A stretch of DNA of 38,104 bases, taken from positions 1 through 38,104 of the IMG/VR virus record IMGVR_UViG_3300045051_000100; one strand, 5' to 3'. The first letter of the stretch is position 1. Each line of letters starts with the position of its first letter. The translations under genes were made by a program, and so were the position numbers. Below, one piece after another: positions 13,815 to 19,986 of the stretch. The DNA is from a virus. The notes beneath the pieces were generated by a model. That model did not search any database. It had not been told where the DNA came from and worked only from the letters and a program-made list of their open reading frames with translations.

Positions 13815-14042
13815 ATGTCTAAAAAAGAAAAACAACCAAAAGTAGCAAAGACTATCAAAGTTAAGACACTATGCCTATGGGTATTCAACATAGTATTAGT
13901 AGCATCTGTTATCGGGGCAACTTGGTACGCAGCCTATAATACTGGTTACTCTCAAGGTAAGAACAACGCCAGCGAAACTGACGCTATTGTCCTTAGCCGT
14001 ATCAAAGAAGTCAAAGGCCTAATGGCCGAGTTAAAAAAGTAG
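13815..14042 (+). CDS. Small signal-anchor membrane protein; zero frame of a possible -1 frameshift
   Basis: 75 residues behind AGGAG. A basic N-terminus (KKEKQPKVAKTIKVK) precedes one membrane span (TLCLWVFNIVLVASVIGATW, about residues 19-40) and an outward helical stalk ending AELKK. The last codons are TTA AAA AAG TAG, so the canonical slippery heptamer A AAA AAG sits directly before the stop. A -1 slip would run into the transglycosylase frame, giving a 210-residue anchored enzyme. Confidence 0.7.
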   Translation: MSKKEKQPKVAKTIKVKTLCLWVFNIVLVASVIGATWYAAYNTGYSQGKNNASETDAIVLSRIKEVKGLMAELKK

Positions 14043-14065
14043 AGTTGTACCTAGCCGATACAACT
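14033..14065 (+). other. Candidate programmed -1 frameshift site
   Basis: The heptamer A AAA AAG (14033-14039) is in the correct phase for tandem slippage and is followed immediately by the zero-frame TAG (14040-14042). AGTTGT (14043-14048) and ACAACT (14060-14065) can form a 6-bp hairpin with an 11-base loop, though the spacer is short. The downstream frame is open through the site and lacks a good start of its own. Confidence 0.55.
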
Positions 14066-14446
14066 ACAGCGCCACAGGCTGAACTAAAAGACGAAGTGGC
14101 ACAAGTACCGTCTTTGAACCTTACAACGCAACACAGCGCACCTACTCAAGCCACAGGCGATATAGAAGCGATAGTACGTGCAGCAGCTAACAAGTATGGT
14201 ATCAGCGAGGACTATTTTGTAAGCGTAGCGAGATGTGAAAGCACACTTAACCCCACAGCAGTTAATCACAATTACTATGCTGGTGGTGGCAATCCAAGCG
14301 GACTATTCCAATACTTACCTGAAACTTGGTCACGTATATCATCAAGGGCTGGTGTATCGGGAGACGTATTTGACGCTACGATTAACGCAGAAGTTACCGG
14401 TTGGGCGTTCGCAAACGGATATTCTAACGAGTGGGCTTGTGCATAA
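14045..14446 (+). CDS. SLT-type lytic transglycosylase / lysozyme-like domain
   Basis: If translated alone it would start at TTG 14045, without an SD. Residues 1-38 are a Thr/Gln/Ala-rich linker. The domain follows: IEAIVRAAANKYGISEDYFVSVARCESTLNP, with catalytic Glu65 in CES, then GGNPSGLFQYLPETWSRI and a closing Trp-Ala-Cys. This is the Cys-bridged SLT domain common in actinobacterial-type muralytic proteins. It lies in the early region, far from the lysis cassette, so release of progeny is not its obvious job. It is probably produced as a -1 frameshift extension of the upstream membrane protein. Confidence 0.72.
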   Translation: MYLADTTTAPQAELKDEVAQVPSLNLTTQHSAPTQATGDIEAIVRAAANKYGISEDYFVSVARCESTLNPTAVNHNYYAGGGNPSGLFQYLPETWSRISSRAGVSGDVFDATINAEVTGWAFANGYSNEWACA

Positions 14447-14456
14447 AGGAGACAAA

Positions 14457-14651
14457 ATGGAACACGAACTATTAACAGAAATCAACCTACTACCTAAAGC
14501 AGACCGAGAAGCCATAGGTGAAGACGGTATGTTAGGTGTAAACGCTCTTATTAAAAGAGACTTAGCTAAACAAGCAATGGATACAATAGTAGTTAAACAA
14601 TGGGAAGACTATATAGATTATTTAGCCAGCCCAGTGGATATAAGGGATTGA
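14457..14651 (+). CDS. Hypothetical protein, 64 residues
   Basis: ATG 14457 is chosen for AAAGGAGA upstream. A longer frame beginning at 14235 lies mostly inside the transglycosylase gene. It is an acidic helical protein (MEHELLTEINLLPKADREAIG, KQWEDYIDYL). No family recognised. Confidence 0.55.
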   Translation: MEHELLTEINLLPKADREAIGEDGMLGVNALIKRDLAKQAMDTIVVKQWEDYIDYLASPVDIRD

Positions 14652-14652
14652 T

Positions 14653-14886
14653 ATGAAAGATAATCAAATAACAGGTAAATCAAGTGTCTTTCACGGCCCA
14701 TTTAATGAACCTGTAGTTAAACACATACCAATAGAGATATGGAGTGAGATTAGTCTTGAAACCAAATTAGAAAATGGTTTATATACCTTCAGCCATGAAA
14801 CAACTGACAGCAGAGATGAATACTGGATTAGAAACTCAGGTGGAAAAGTTTATATAGTAACGGAGGTTTGTAATGGTAAAAGATAA
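14653..14886 (+). CDS. Hypothetical protein, 77 residues
   Basis: Starts one base after the previous stop. Beta-rich (GKSSVFHGPFNEPVVKHIP, ENGLYTFSHETTD, KVYIVTEV). The final codons carry the CGGAGG SD of the next gene, which overlaps by 14 bases. Function unknown. Confidence 0.55.
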   Translation: MKDNQITGKSSVFHGPFNEPVVKHIPIEIWSEISLETKLENGLYTFSHETTDSRDEYWIRNSGGKVYIVTEVCNGKR

Positions 14887-15190
14887 AACACCTAAAACGA
14901 TAGACGAGATACTAATACAGGTCATGCAACAGAAGCATGACGGTCTAGGGTGTACTGTTCCACAGGCACTTTATCTAGCAAAGCAAGACCTGTCTGCTCT
15001 ATTTGATTATGTAATAGGGGAAGATGAACCGTTAGATGTACAATCAGATTTTGATAAGCGAGATATTAAACACCTAGAAACTGATAGATACCCAGGTCTA
15101 GATGGTGTTAGGCAAGCAAGTCGTAATATACTTCGAGAATATCAACGAAACTGTAAGAACCAATTATTTAACCAGGGAGGTACAAAGTAA
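14873..15190 (+). CDS. Hypothetical protein, 105 residues
   Basis: CGGAGG lies seven bases upstream. Helical and acidic (IDEILIQVMQQKHDGLG, LAKQDLSALFDYVIGEDEPLD), with a basic C-terminus (REYQRNCKNQLF). No family recognised. Its stop overlaps the next start (TAATG). Confidence 0.55.
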   Translation: MVKDKTPKTIDEILIQVMQQKHDGLGCTVPQALYLAKQDLSALFDYVIGEDEPLDVQSDFDKRDIKHLETDRYPGLDGVRQASRNILREYQRNCKNQLFNQGGTK

Positions 15191-15432
15191 TGAAATATCA
15201 AACTAAAAAACAGTGGCCGTTATTCTCAGTATTGACACGTGTATTTCTCGACCCATTTTTAGCGATGTCGTTGGCTAACCTATTAGGTGGCACAGTCCCT
15301 AACCTAGCGTGGTTAAGTGGATATAGCTACTGGGCGTGGGTTGGAATTGTCATACTTATACAAACATTATGGGGAACAGACACGCAACACTTGATAATTG
15401 AACCATACAAGTCATTAAAAGAGCAGGTATAG
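15190..15432 (+). CDS. Two-span membrane protein, 80 residues
   Basis: The frame shows hydrophobic stretches FSVLTRVFLDPFLAMSLANLL and YSYWAWVGIVILIQTLWG, with short charged ends. An early membrane protein could act in superinfection exclusion, but no family supports that. The SD GGGAGG lies in the tail of the previous gene. Confidence 0.55.
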   Translation: MKYQTKKQWPLFSVLTRVFLDPFLAMSLANLLGGTVPNLAWLSGYSYWAWVGIVILIQTLWGTDTQHLIIEPYKSLKEQV

Positions 15433-15451
15433 GATAAGGTAGGTAGTGATA

Positions 15452-15667
15452 ATGACTAAATATAACCAAAGAGTAACACACGATGCTATCACGATTGAAC
15501 CATCAGTGACTGGTATGTATCTTGTAGTATCTAGTAACCATTTTGAACGAAGAGTGCTGCCCACTACGTTCCTACTGGACTACCGCATCAGCAGAGCGAT
15601 AAAAAAGGTACAGTTTTTAGAAAGCAGACTGCGTGTAGAAGGTAAACCTAATAAAGGAGCAATATGA
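15452..15667 (+). CDS. Hypothetical protein, 71 residues
   Basis: ATG 15452 is preferred over an upstream GTG because AAGGTAGG lies at a suitable distance. Beta-rich core (AITIEPSVTGMYLVVSSNHFERRV) and a basic helix (ISRAIKKVQFLESRLR). The C-terminus GKPNKGAI is written with the AAACCTAATAAA wording that recurs at neighbouring gene junctions. Confidence 0.5.
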   Translation: MTKYNQRVTHDAITIEPSVTGMYLVVSSNHFERRVLPTTFLLDYRISRAIKKVQFLESRLRVEGKPNKGAI

Positions 15668-15840
15668 AATATAATAAGTTACAAATACGTAGCAAAGGTT
15701 GGGATAATGGTCATTTGAAAGTTGACTTCTATATATCCACACAGCTCGCTGGTCGCATCATTGAACTAATTGCCTTAAACGAAAAGTCACCTCACGTTCT
15801 GGTTAAACTGCCTAAACCTAATAAAAAGGAAAGGGAATAA
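15664..15840 (+). CDS. Small basic protein, 58 residues
   Basis: ATG 15664 overlaps the previous stop as ATGA, with AAAGGAG upstream. It encodes MKYNKLQIRSKGWDNG, a strand (LKVDFYISTQLAGRIIELI) and a LPKPNKKERE end. The last codons again use AAACCTAATAAA followed by AAGGA. No family recognised. Confidence 0.5.
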   Translation: MKYNKLQIRSKGWDNGHLKVDFYISTQLAGRIIELIALNEKSPHVLVKLPKPNKKERE

Positions 15841-15842
15841 AA

Positions 15843-16040
15843 ATGTCAAGCGTTGGAGAAGATATACAGGTAGAAATTAAACGTAATCAAGAGTTGAAGT
15901 CTATGTATGACGTCATTCCAGCTGGTTTTATCGGTGCGAGTATGATTCAGCTAGATATTGATGATGCAATTAAAGCACTCGCAAGCGGTGATATTATAGC
16001 AATACTAAAAGCGTATGAAAAGTTAAAGTCCAATGAATAA
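15843..16040 (+). CDS. Hypothetical helical protein, 65 residues
   Basis: AAGGAAAGGG lies upstream. Helical (VGEDIQVEIKRNQELKSMYDV, IDDAIKALASGDIIAILKAYEKL). Overlaps the next gene by 8 bases. Function unknown. Confidence 0.5.
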   Translation: MSSVGEDIQVEIKRNQELKSMYDVIPAGFIGASMIQLDIDDAIKALASGDIIAILKAYEKLKSNE

Positions 16041-16260
16041 ACCTAATACTAAACAAGACACCGAGATACAATATTGCCCTGTATTGACTTGTAGTTCAGT
16101 TCTATTGTTCCCAGAATACCCAATACCTTGTGGGAAGCACGGCACAGTGATGGTAAATTACTCAGAACTGCCACTAGAAAAACGAATATATATGAGAATT
16201 AAAGAGTTAGTATTGAAACGTCAATATGTTGTTAGAAAGGTAAAAACTAATGGTTACTAA
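16033..16260 (+). CDS. Cys-containing small protein with shared NKPNTKQDT start
   Basis: 75 residues. The first ten residues (NKPNTKQDT) are shared in wording with the genes at 16250, 17076 and 17498. CPVLTC and CGKHG could bind a metal. The C-terminus is basic (RIKELVLKRQYVVRKVK). Overlaps the next gene by 11 bases. Confidence 0.5.
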   Translation: MNKPNTKQDTEIQYCPVLTCSSVLLFPEYPIPCGKHGTVMVNYSELPLEKRIYMRIKELVLKRQYVVRKVKTNGY

Positions 16261-16277
16261 ACAAGACACAGGTAAAC
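16248..16277 (+). repeat. 30-base direct repeat at a gene start, copy 1
   Basis: Thirty bases covering TA plus the first nine codons of this gene (MVTKQDTGK) are identical to 17496-17525. It is one of a family of duplicated junction sequences in the early region. Confidence 0.8.
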
Positions 16278-16687
16278 TACTCAAACTAGGCGATAAGTTG
16301 TATAGACGGTCTAGAAAAGGTAGTCTCGGCAGACTATTCACCTATATAGTTACTGAAAAATGGGAAAGTGAAAAAGGCGTTACTTATATTGTCGAGTGCG
16401 AAAACTGCACTGACCACGATACCTGCATTGTTAGAGTGAAACCAGTAGACAACGATACGTTTAACTATCAATGTATGCTAGACGATGACGATTACCAGCC
16501 ACAATACTACTGGCATAATCAGGGTGCATACTACAGAACACTAGAAGACGCTGACCTTAACTACTATAAAGACCTATTCAAAACTACACTCGCTGAAGTA
16601 GAGCAAAAACGCAACGACATCCGCAACACCGAGCAAAGGTTAGACGAAATAAGCGACAAAATAAAAGAATTGGAGCATAAATTATGA
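16250..16687 (+). CDS. Hypothetical acidic protein with C-terminal coiled coil, 145 residues
   Basis: The N-terminus MVTKQDTGK is identical at DNA level to that of the gene at 17498. The middle is beta-rich with four Cys (YIVECENCTDHDTC). Residues 110-145 form a coiled coil (EVEQKRNDIRNTEQRLDEI, IKELEHKL). The IKELE ending is shared with neighbouring genes. No family recognised. Confidence 0.55.
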   Translation: MVTKQDTGKLLKLGDKLYRRSRKGSLGRLFTYIVTEKWESEKGVTYIVECENCTDHDTCIVRVKPVDNDTFNYQCMLDDDDYQPQYYWHNQGAYYRTLEDADLNYYKDLFKTTLAEVEQKRNDIRNTEQRLDEISDKIKELEHKL

Positions 16688-17073
16688 CCTCTAAACCTAA
16701 TACTCCAAAAGACCCTAATACAGACGATAAGAAAGACTACTCAACCTTACCTCGTAGCGATATGAAAACAATTAAGATTGCTTTTGATGTTGATGGCACT
16801 TTACGCTGTAATTGTAACGAAACCTGTGAAGATAGCAACCCAGATATTGTTACACTATTCAGAATACTGCGAAAGTTCAAAAATGTGGAGTTGTTTGTCT
16901 GGTCGGGTGGTGGTGCTAAATACGCCTATCGTTTCGCCCAACTCTACAAGTTGCCAGTAAAAGAAAATCACTGTATCAGCAAGTTCAGCGATTATCCTAA
17001 AATGGATATTGCCATAGATGATATTCAAGAAACGGCACTCGGAACATTAAACCTAATTGTGAGAGAAAAGTAG
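16684..17073 (+). CDS. HAD-superfamily phosphatase-like protein
   Basis: 129 residues. After a variable N-terminus (SKPNTPKDPNTDDKKDYS) come HAD motif I FDVDGTL with both Asp residues, motif II LFVWSGGG, a Lys in YKLPVKENH or SKFSDYPK as motif III, and motif IV DIAIDD. The cap is minimal, as in small C0-type HAD proteins. Phages use such enzymes as nucleotidases or end-healing phosphatases; the substrate is not evident. Confidence 0.75.
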   Translation: MTSKPNTPKDPNTDDKKDYSTLPRSDMKTIKIAFDVDGTLRCNCNETCEDSNPDIVTLFRILRKFKNVELFVWSGGGAKYAYRFAQLYKLPVKENHCISKFSDYPKMDIAIDDIQETALGTLNLIVREK

Positions 17074-17075
17074 TT

Positions 17076-17498
17076 ATGAATACAGACGAAAAACCTAATA
17101 CTAAACAAGACAAAAGGGTAATTTATTGCACCGCCTGTGAAAAAGATGTTGACCCTAGACTGACTGATGGTTCAGAGATTTATCCTCACCGCCCCGACCT
17201 TGCGAGTTTACCTTTTTGGATATGCGATACCTGTGGCAATTATGTCGGTTGTCACCATAATACCGATAACCCGACTAACCCCAAAGGTGTAATACCCACT
17301 AAAGAGATGCGTGATATTCGTGTAGCGATACATCGTTTACTTGACCCACTATGGCAATCTAAACGAATTAAACGTGGCAAAGCATACGCCTACATATCAC
17401 ACCGACTTGGTTATACCTATCATACTGGCGAATTAAAAAGCGTTGAAGAGGGTCGAGAGATATATAAAATCGTTCTTAAACTGAAAGAGGAATTGTAA
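17076..17498 (+). CDS. Zinc-ribbon protein resembling DUF3268
   Basis: 140 residues. After the shared EKPNTKQD start come YCTAC and WICDTCGNYVGCHHNTDNPTNPKGVI, then EMRDIRVAIHRLLDPLW and a KRGKAYAYISHRLGY helix. The order CxxC, CxxC-xYVGCH, RxxxHxxxDPLW is that of the DUF3268 zinc-finger family, found in phages and mobile elements. Biochemical role unknown; probably nucleic-acid binding. Confidence 0.7.
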   Translation: MNTDEKPNTKQDKRVIYCTACEKDVDPRLTDGSEIYPHRPDLASLPFWICDTCGNYVGCHHNTDNPTNPKGVIPTKEMRDIRVAIHRLLDPLWQSKRIKRGKAYAYISHRLGYTYHTGELKSVEEGREIYKIVLKLKEEL

Positions 17499-17525
17499 TG
17501 GTTACTAAACAAGACACAGGTAAAC
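17496..17525 (+). repeat. 30-base direct repeat at a gene start, copy 2
   Basis: Identical to 16248-16277. It provides the start codon and first nine codons (MVTKQDTGK) of an otherwise unrelated gene. Confidence 0.8.
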
Positions 17526-17761
17526 CAGCAGATAGGACATGTTCAATGTGTGGCAATACGCTACACGCTGAAGTTCACGGATATACTATAGATAAAGACT
17601 TTAATACAGTCCCGTGCTATATGTTCGGACACATCTGCCCTGCCCAGACTAAAGCGTATAATGACCGTATAAAGTCAATCAATCAAAATGCGAGTATGAA
17701 CGACGAGCAAAAGCGAAATGCTACCGAGATGGCTGGATATATGAATGCGTGGGGTAGTTAA
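17498..17761 (+). CDS. Small putative zinc-binding protein, 87 residues
   Basis: MVTKQDTGK start shared with 16250. CSMCG, then C and HIC later in the chain (VPCYMFGHICPAQ) could form a zinc site. The C-terminal half is helical. It starts on TAATG of the DUF3268-like gene. No family recognised. Confidence 0.5.
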   Translation: MVTKQDTGKPADRTCSMCGNTLHAEVHGYTIDKDFNTVPCYMFGHICPAQTKAYNDRIKSINQNASMNDEQKRNATEMAGYMNAWGS

Positions 17762-17763
17762 TT

Positions 17764-18051
17764 ATGACCACTCCAAAACCTAATACTCCAAAAGAAGAAG
17801 TAGAACAAATACTCAGTATGCTAAAACTGCACGAAATGGCTTTTGTTGATGATGGGTTAAATAGATATGGTTGGGATAACTCTGTTGCACAACAAATCCT
17901 AGACTGGCATAACAAAGCTATCGCTCAAGCAGAAAAGAAGGCACGAATAAACGAGGTCGAACGGTGTCGCACCGCATGGCATGGGTCAGATGATAAAGAG
18001 TTCGCATGGGTTATGAATACCCGACTTAAAGAGTTAGAGGAGCAGTTATGA
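17764..18051 (+). CDS. Hypothetical helical protein, 95 residues
   Basis: Starts TPKPNTPKEEVEQ, wording shared with the HAD-like gene at 16684, and ends RLKELEEQL, shared with the next gene. The middle is helical with several Trp residues. The final codons carry GAGGAG, the SD for the next gene. Looks like an exchangeable accessory gene. Confidence 0.5.
   Translation: MTTPKPNTPKEEVEQILSMLKLHEMAFVDDGLNRYGWDNSVAQQILDWHNKAIAQAEKKARINEVERCRTAWHGSDDKEFAWVMNTRLKELEEQL
18026..18042 (+). repeat. 17-base stop-junction repeat carrying an SD, copy 1
   Basis: TTAAAGAGTTAGAGGAG at the 3' end of one gene gives both the peptide KELEE and the SD of the next. It is identical at 18256-18272, and a shorter form (TTAAAGTTAGAGGAG) occurs near 18437-18451. 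Confidence 0.75.
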
Positions 18052-18281
18052 CAGACGATATAGATAAACAGTCAAGTTATTGGTATGCAGCAATTCGTGG
18101 TGGTGTTGACCCAGATACTAAAGTTTTACATTCAACAGAAGAAGATTTTAAACAATCACTTCACCAACTAGTAAACAAAGCAATATTAGATGAATTACAA
18201 AGCGTATTACTATTATGGAGTGCTGGAGAGTCAAAGCAGTACATTTTAGACCGTATTAAAGAGTTAGAGGAGAATAACTAA
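18048..18281 (+). CDS. Hypothetical protein, 77 residues
   Basis: Overlaps the previous stop as ATGA, with SD in the junction repeat. Acidic and helical (EDFKQSLHQLVNKAILDELQ) with the end RIKELEENN. No family recognised. Confidence 0.5.
   Translation: MTDDIDKQSSYWYAAIRGGVDPDTKVLHSTEEDFKQSLHQLVNKAILDELQSVLLLWSAGESKQYILDRIKELEENN
18256..18272 (+). repeat. 17-base stop-junction repeat carrying an SD, copy 2
   Basis: Identical to 18026-18042 and placed the same way, at the end of a gene just before the next ATG. Confidence 0.75.
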
Positions 18282-18282
18282 A

Positions 18283-18378
18283 ATGACCGCCAGTGAACTA
18301 GAAGCAGGTAGAAAAGCCTACGAAGCTGAAATGGCAGCTTATGCAGCATGGTACAAAAGGGAGGTTCTAGGGTTATGA
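18283..18378 (+). CDS. 31-residue Ala-rich small protein
   Basis: ATG 18283 follows the junction SD by ten bases. MTASELEAGRKAYEAEMAAY and a Trp-Tyr end form an amphipathic helix. Overlaps the next start as ATGA, with GGGAGG upstream of that start. Function unknown. Confidence 0.45.
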   Translation: MTASELEAGRKAYEAEMAAYAAWYKREVLGL

Positions 18379-18461
18379 GTAAATATGAATACCGAGTTTG
18401 GACACTACGAGGGTTTAGAAACGCAATTAGACGAGCATTAAAGTTAGAGGAGAGTAAGTAA
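18375..18461 (+). CDS. 28-residue basic small protein
   Basis: MSKYEYRVWTLRGFRNAIRR then ALKLEESK. Arg-rich helix. The tail is a shortened form of the KELEE junction repeat. Its stop overlaps the next ATG. Confidence 0.45.
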   Translation: MSKYEYRVWTLRGFRNAIRRALKLEESK

Positions 18462-18652
18462 TGAAAACAATGATGGACTTTGTAAAAGAACGTATGCTCC
18501 AATTAGCGAAAGAGGATAGTGGAAATGCTGGTGGTTGGGAACAGGTTGATGATATGGCGCACTTAAAACTGACCGTAGACTATGCCGACTACTTTATATT
18601 AGCGATGGCAGATGTATTAAAAACTATGCCATACCCAAAGATAGGAGAATAA
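18461..18652 (+). CDS. Hypothetical protein, 63 residues
   Basis: SD GAGGAG lies in the junction repeat. Helical protein (MMDFVKERMLQLAKEDSGNA, DYADYFILAMADVLKTM). Ends in a region with ATAGGAGA used by the next frame. No family recognised. Confidence 0.5.
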   Translation: MKTMMDFVKERMLQLAKEDSGNAGGWEQVDDMAHLKLTVDYADYFILAMADVLKTMPYPKIGE

Positions 18653-18655
18653 GTA

Positions 18656-18709
18656 ATGTTCCCTAGTTATAGCGACGATCAAGCAAGTGAAATAGAACCG
18701 GAGGAATGA
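18656..18709 (+). CDS. Possible 17-residue peptide
   Basis: A short acidic frame (MFPSYSDDQASEIEPEE) has AGGAG upstream and holds the GGAGGA of the following gene in its last codons. It could be a coupling peptide. Weak evidence. Confidence 0.3.
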   Translation: MFPSYSDDQASEIEPEE

Positions 18710-18710
18710 T

Positions 18711-18878
18711 ATGTACACTAAAAAAGACGTAGAAAAGTGGTTCAAAGGTATTACACGGCCAATCATAGACCGGTACAACAAGCGAGTGGCCAAACAAATA
18801 GCTTACATGACGGAACTCACTGAAAAAGAGATTCTAACCTATATTAACGAAATGAAAGATAACGGAGGAACAAACTAA
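18711..18878 (+). CDS. Hypothetical charged protein, 55 residues
   Basis: Strong GGAGGA SD. Helical and basic (MYTKKDVEKWFKGITRPIID, RYNKRVAKQIAYMTELTEKE). Ends with CGGAGGA used by the next gene, which starts on its TAATG. No family recognised. Confidence 0.5.
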   Translation: MYTKKDVEKWFKGITRPIIDRYNKRVAKQIAYMTELTEKEILTYINEMKDNGGTN

Positions 18879-19135
18879 TGGTAATGACAGCTAAAGGTGG
18901 CGGTACGCTACGCTACAATAACGTACAGAAGTTTAAGCGACCAGGGGACACTAACGAACAGGCCTACGAACGATATAAGGCCTATATGAGGCAGATAGGA
19001 AGCAAAGGCGGCCAACTAGGTCACGATGGCGGTTTTGCCTCACACAAGGTCGGTAGTGATGGGCTAACTGGTCGTGATCGTGCCGTTATAGCTGGTTCAA
19101 TCGGTGGTCGTAAGAGTCGTAGGACGGCTAAGTGA
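18878..19135 (+). CDS. KGG-motif small basic protein
   Basis: 85 residues. The C-terminal half IGSKGGQLGHDGGFASHKVG, then GRDRAVIAGSIGGRKSRR, contains paired Gly-Gly motifs of the general-stress/KGG type that recur in small phage proteins. It is strongly basic and may bind nucleic acid. No biochemical role is established from sequence. Confidence 0.6.
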   Translation: MVMTAKGGGTLRYNNVQKFKRPGDTNEQAYERYKAYMRQIGSKGGQLGHDGGFASHKVGSDGLTGRDRAVIAGSIGGRKSRRTAK

Positions 19136-19227
19136 AATCTTACATCATCCCAACCCTACTAATTGTTACGACCATAGCCTTTTTGGTGATATACTGTTTA
19201 CAAACAAACATACTTAATATCAACTAA
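19132..19227 (+). CDS. 31-residue membrane peptide
   Basis: GTG 19132 overlaps the previous stop. One hydrophobic span (SYIIPTLLIVTTIAFLVIYC) and a short polar tail. Function unknown. Confidence 0.4.
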   Translation: MKSYIIPTLLIVTTIAFLVIYCLQTNILNIN

Positions 19228-19241
19228 CAAAGGAGTGATAT

Positions 19242-19343
19242 ACGAATACGTTAGAGACTTTTAGTCTTACATACGAGTACGATATACTTACAACTGAGTT
19301 CAGAAAAAGACTTAGAAAACGTACAATCAGGGAGTCGCAGTAA
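19242..19343 (+). CDS. 33-residue small protein with apparent ACG start
   Basis: AAAGGAG at 19229-19235 is followed by no ATG, GTG or TTG at the right distance that opens a sizeable frame. ACG at 19242, seven bases after the GGAG, opens the 34-codon frame (M)NTLETFSLTYEYDILTTEF with a basic end KRLRKRTIRESQ. Its TAA lies in the loop of the terminator hairpin. Either a near-cognate start or a decayed gene. Confidence 0.4.
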   Translation, partial: TNTLETFSLTYEYDILTTEFRKRLRKRTIRESQ

Positions 19344-19358
19344 GCGGCTCTCTTTATT
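19331..19358 (+). terminator. Rho-independent terminator of the early unit
   Basis: GGAGTCGC (19331-19338) pairs with GCGGCTCT (19344-19351), including G-T pairs, with a 5-base loop and TCTTTATT after it. It lies directly before the packaging-unit promoter. Confidence 0.65.
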
Positions 19359-19367
19359 ATATAGGGA

Positions 19368-19397
19368 TAGTCAAGCGGAAGCATTACGTGCTAAAAT
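19368..19397 (+). promoter_or_regulatory. Promoter of the packaging unit
   Basis: TAGTCA at 19368-19373, an 18-base spacer, and TAAAAT at 19392-19397. The -35 is weak, but the spacer ends ATTACGTGC, matching the ACGTGC before the -10 of the 13655 promoter, and TGC gives an extended -10. It follows a terminator. Confidence 0.5.
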
Positions 19398-19433
19398 TAC
19401 TACAATCAAGTAAACCTTAACAGAGGGAAACTA

Positions 19434-19526
19434 ATGTACGAAAAGAGACAAAGACGAATCAAAAGGCAATTAAAGGCCTGGAACAAGCGTCGCATTAAAC
19501 AAGTCTTGAGGTATCTACAGCAATGA
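19434..19526 (+). CDS. 30-residue very basic peptide
   Basis: GAGGGA SD. MYEKRQRRIKRQLKAWNKRR then IKQVLRYLQQ has about twelve Arg/Lys in 30 residues and would form a basic amphipathic helix. A nucleic-acid binding or antiterminator-like peptide is possible given its place right after a promoter; this is speculation. Confidence 0.45.
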   Translation: MYEKRQRRIKRQLKAWNKRRIKQVLRYLQQ

Positions 19527-19684
19527 ACCGTGCCATACTCAACTTCACATACAGGTTAGAGACAGCCTTACGCATACTATTCTGTAGCAAGTCCACTATT
19601 ATCTACTTTGGCGGCAGACGGCTACAAAAGGGCGACACTATTTATTTAGATGATTTACAAGCAACATTTAGGAAGAGAAAATGA
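19523..19684 (+). CDS. Hypothetical basic protein, 53 residues
   Basis: Starts on ATGA of the previous stop. MNRAILNFTYRLETALRILF, then STIIYFGGRRLQKGDTIYL and an RKRK end. No family recognised. Confidence 0.45.
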   Translation: MNRAILNFTYRLETALRILFCSKSTIIYFGGRRLQKGDTIYLDDLQATFRKRK

Positions 19685-19986
19685 CTAAGATACTCGAAGA
19701 CTACGACAAAGGTATTACGATAGACGAGTACGACGATACTATCCATTGCGACCTATGCTATTCAAATGTAAATCCACCTAAAAAGATTCAGTACATTGGA
19801 GTGGGTATAAGCCACGTTCGAGCAAGCGACGGCATTAGAGTATCTTATGATTACGACCGAGATGGTTATGTAATAGAGCAGCAAAGACTAATTGGTCACG
19901 ATACTTGGTCAGAAGACACGGGCGAGTGGAAAGAAGTTGCATTCGTTCAATCTTGGGGTCTACAGGAGGAGTCTAGGGATGACTGA
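19681..19986 (+). CDS. Hypothetical acidic protein, 101 residues
   Basis: Overlaps the previous stop as ATGA. Contains one CDLC pair and beta-rich segments (YIGVGISHVRASDGIRVSYD). Very acidic at both ends. Carries GGAGGA, the SD for the small terminase, in its last codons. Confidence 0.5.
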   Translation: MTKILEDYDKGITIDEYDDTIHCDLCYSNVNPPKKIQYIGVGISHVRASDGIRVSYDYDRDGYVIEQQRLIGHDTWSEDTGEWKEVAFVQSWGLQEESRDD

